Shown piece by piece: positions 63,028 to 64,000 of a stretch of 64,000 nucleotides of DNA. Source of the stretch: Amphritea atlantica. GTDB taxonomy: Bacteria; Pseudomonadota; Gammaproteobacteria; Pseudomonadales; Balneatricaceae. The position numbers and the translations under genes are program-made. The stretch lies in the NCBI GenBank assembly GCA_024397875.1, contig CP073344.1, forward strand, positions 2,285,001-2,349,000. Reading direction: 5' to 3'. Below the pieces are notes generated by a model. That model was not told the origin of the DNA and ran no database searches. It saw only the letters and a list, made by a program, of their open reading frames with translations. The number at the start of each line of letters is the position of its first letter. Position 1 is the stretch's first letter.

Positions 63028-63828
63028 CTATGATGATTTTGAGCGGTAAAACTGCTCCATCAACACCGGGCTTTCAGGCAATGTTGAGCCCCCATCGACC
63101 GTGATTGTCTGGCCGGTAATATACGCGGCCTGCTCCGAAGCAAGGAACAACATCGCATGGGCGATATCAGCCGGTGTCCCCAGATACCCTGCTGGAATCT
63201 GGCTGGCCATCTCCTGCAAACCGGTTTCATCAACCAGCGCCCCCATTGCCGGTGTCAGAATATAACCCGGCTCAACGCCATTGACGGTTATATTCTCCCG
63301 GGCAAACTCCATCGCAGCGCTGCGGATAAATCCATTCAGACCGCTCTTGGATGCCGCATAATGTGCTGTTTCCGGCATCACAACTTTGGGACCGGTCACC
63401 GATGAGGTAAAAATAATTCGTCCGAATGGTGCCTGTCGCAGATAGGGTAAGGCCGCCTGAGTCAGCCAGAAGGCGGCCTTCAGATTAACAGACAGGGTCA
63501 TATCCAGCTGTTCATCCGTTAAGGTCTCGATGGACTGCATCGGATAGACCGCTGCATTATGAATAACGATATCGAGGCGACCATACAGCGCTATTGCTTT
63601 ATCAACCAGGCTCTCATTTTCAATGCGGCTGCCCACATCACACTGAATCAACGCAGCCTGACCGCCCGCCTTGATTATATTATCGACCGTCTCCTGGCCG
63701 TTTGCAGCAGTGCGGGTCGCCACAACGACCGCTGCACCGGCGGCCGAGAAAGCATACGCAAGCCCCTCACCGATGCCCTGTCCGGCCCCCGTAATAATGG
63801 CAACTTTACCGCTCAGATCGATATGCAT
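63028..63828 (-). CDS. SDR family oxidoreductase
   Basis: 266 residues of the classical short-chain dehydrogenase fold: TGAGQGIG nucleotide loop (13-20), catalytic Ser in the TSSVTG segment and Y-x3-K in YAASKSG. It acts with NAD(P)H on an alcohol or ketone; the substrate is unknown. The ATG at 63828 has AGGAG at 6 bases and gives normal length; the frame is open to 63906. It lies upstream of gabD, separated by the promoter/palindrome region. Confidence 0.88.
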   Translation of the reverse strand: MHIDLSGKVAIITGAGQGIGEGLAYAFSAAGAAVVVATRTAANGQETVDNIIKAGGQAALIQCDVGSRIENESLVDKAIALYGRLDIVIHNAAVYPMQSIETLTDEQLDMTLSVNLKAAFWLTQAALPYLRQAPFGRIIFTSSVTGPKVVMPETAHYAASKSGLNGFIRSAAMEFARENITVNGVEPGYILTPAMGALVDETGLQEMASQIPAGYLGTPADIAHAMLFLASEQAAYITGQTITVDGGSTLPESPVLMEQFYRSKSS

Positions 63829-64000
63829 AATCCACTCCTGAATAATATTTAGGCTACCAAGAAAACTCTGTGAGCCACTGTCTCTGTCGTCGATGCCGAA
63901 AAACAAGCCACCGCGTACGATGACTTGTCGTAAAGCGTCGCTAAAGCAACCCCGGGCAATATCAGGACTGCGACAGAAACCGCTTTGCCTGCTGGCAGGC

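Overview
The window looks like chromosomal DNA of a marine gammaproteobacterium, most likely in the Oceanospirillaceae (Amphritea/Neptunomonas/Marinobacterium type). This rests on the gene complement: ruvCAB next to tolQRAB, Syd, YaeQ, YejK, a type III ornithine decarboxylase, phasins, several diguanylate cyclases, hemerythrins and HpaR. Gene density is high. No rRNA, CRISPR array, prophage or insertion sequence was seen.

Layout. 1-9300 (minus): housekeeping block tolB-tolA-tolR-tolQ, a DksA/TraR-type zinc finger gene, ruvB-ruvA-ruvC, aspS, an FmdB-type zinc ribbon and a HIT protein. 9400-13730: FemAB-like acyltransferase, flavin reductase, small orphan protein, GGDEF protein, hemerythrin. 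13800-24500 (minus): HAD phosphatase, AlbA_2 protein, pepN, DUF2797, DUF1315, rhomboid protease, metallophosphatase, nadK, D-cysteine desulfhydrase-like enzyme and PAS-GGDEF. 24900-26810: a tRNA operon of five Val-Asp pairs amplified as a 404-bp tandem repeat. 26900-43800: mainly housekeeping singletons (syd, yajG-like, tag, msrB, alaA, HDOD, exonuclease, methyltransferase, htpX, YgiQ, thioesterase, YaeQ, YejK). 43950-44900: two phasin genes with shared operator-like palindromes. 45700-45990: twin small-RNA-like units. 46100-47200: hisC.

47200-52700 looks like an accessory catabolic islet: a decayed AT-rich stretch, an AraC regulator, a SphA/MetA-type outer-membrane protein, an MFS transporter and an amidase resembling 6-aminohexanoate-cyclic-dimer hydrolase. 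52850-60800 holds a GGDEF protein with a degenerate active site, ornithine decarboxylase, a CBS protein, a DUF1127 gene divergent from a MocR regulator with a 17-bp-arm palindrome between them, rlmF and a DMT exporter. The right end carries an HpaR-like MarR regulator, succinate-semialdehyde dehydrogenase and an SDR, which suggests aromatic (homoprotocatechuate-type) catabolism continuing outside the window.

The best candidate for something undescribed is the twin short transcription units at about 45716-45987. Each has a sigma-E-like promoter (GAACTT, 16-base gap, TCTAA or TCTAT), a conserved roughly 24-base 5' segment and a strong intrinsic terminator. Next are the repeated TGC-N3-GCA palindromes at both phasin promoters, and the tRNA-Asp-like relic kept inside every full tRNA repeat unit.
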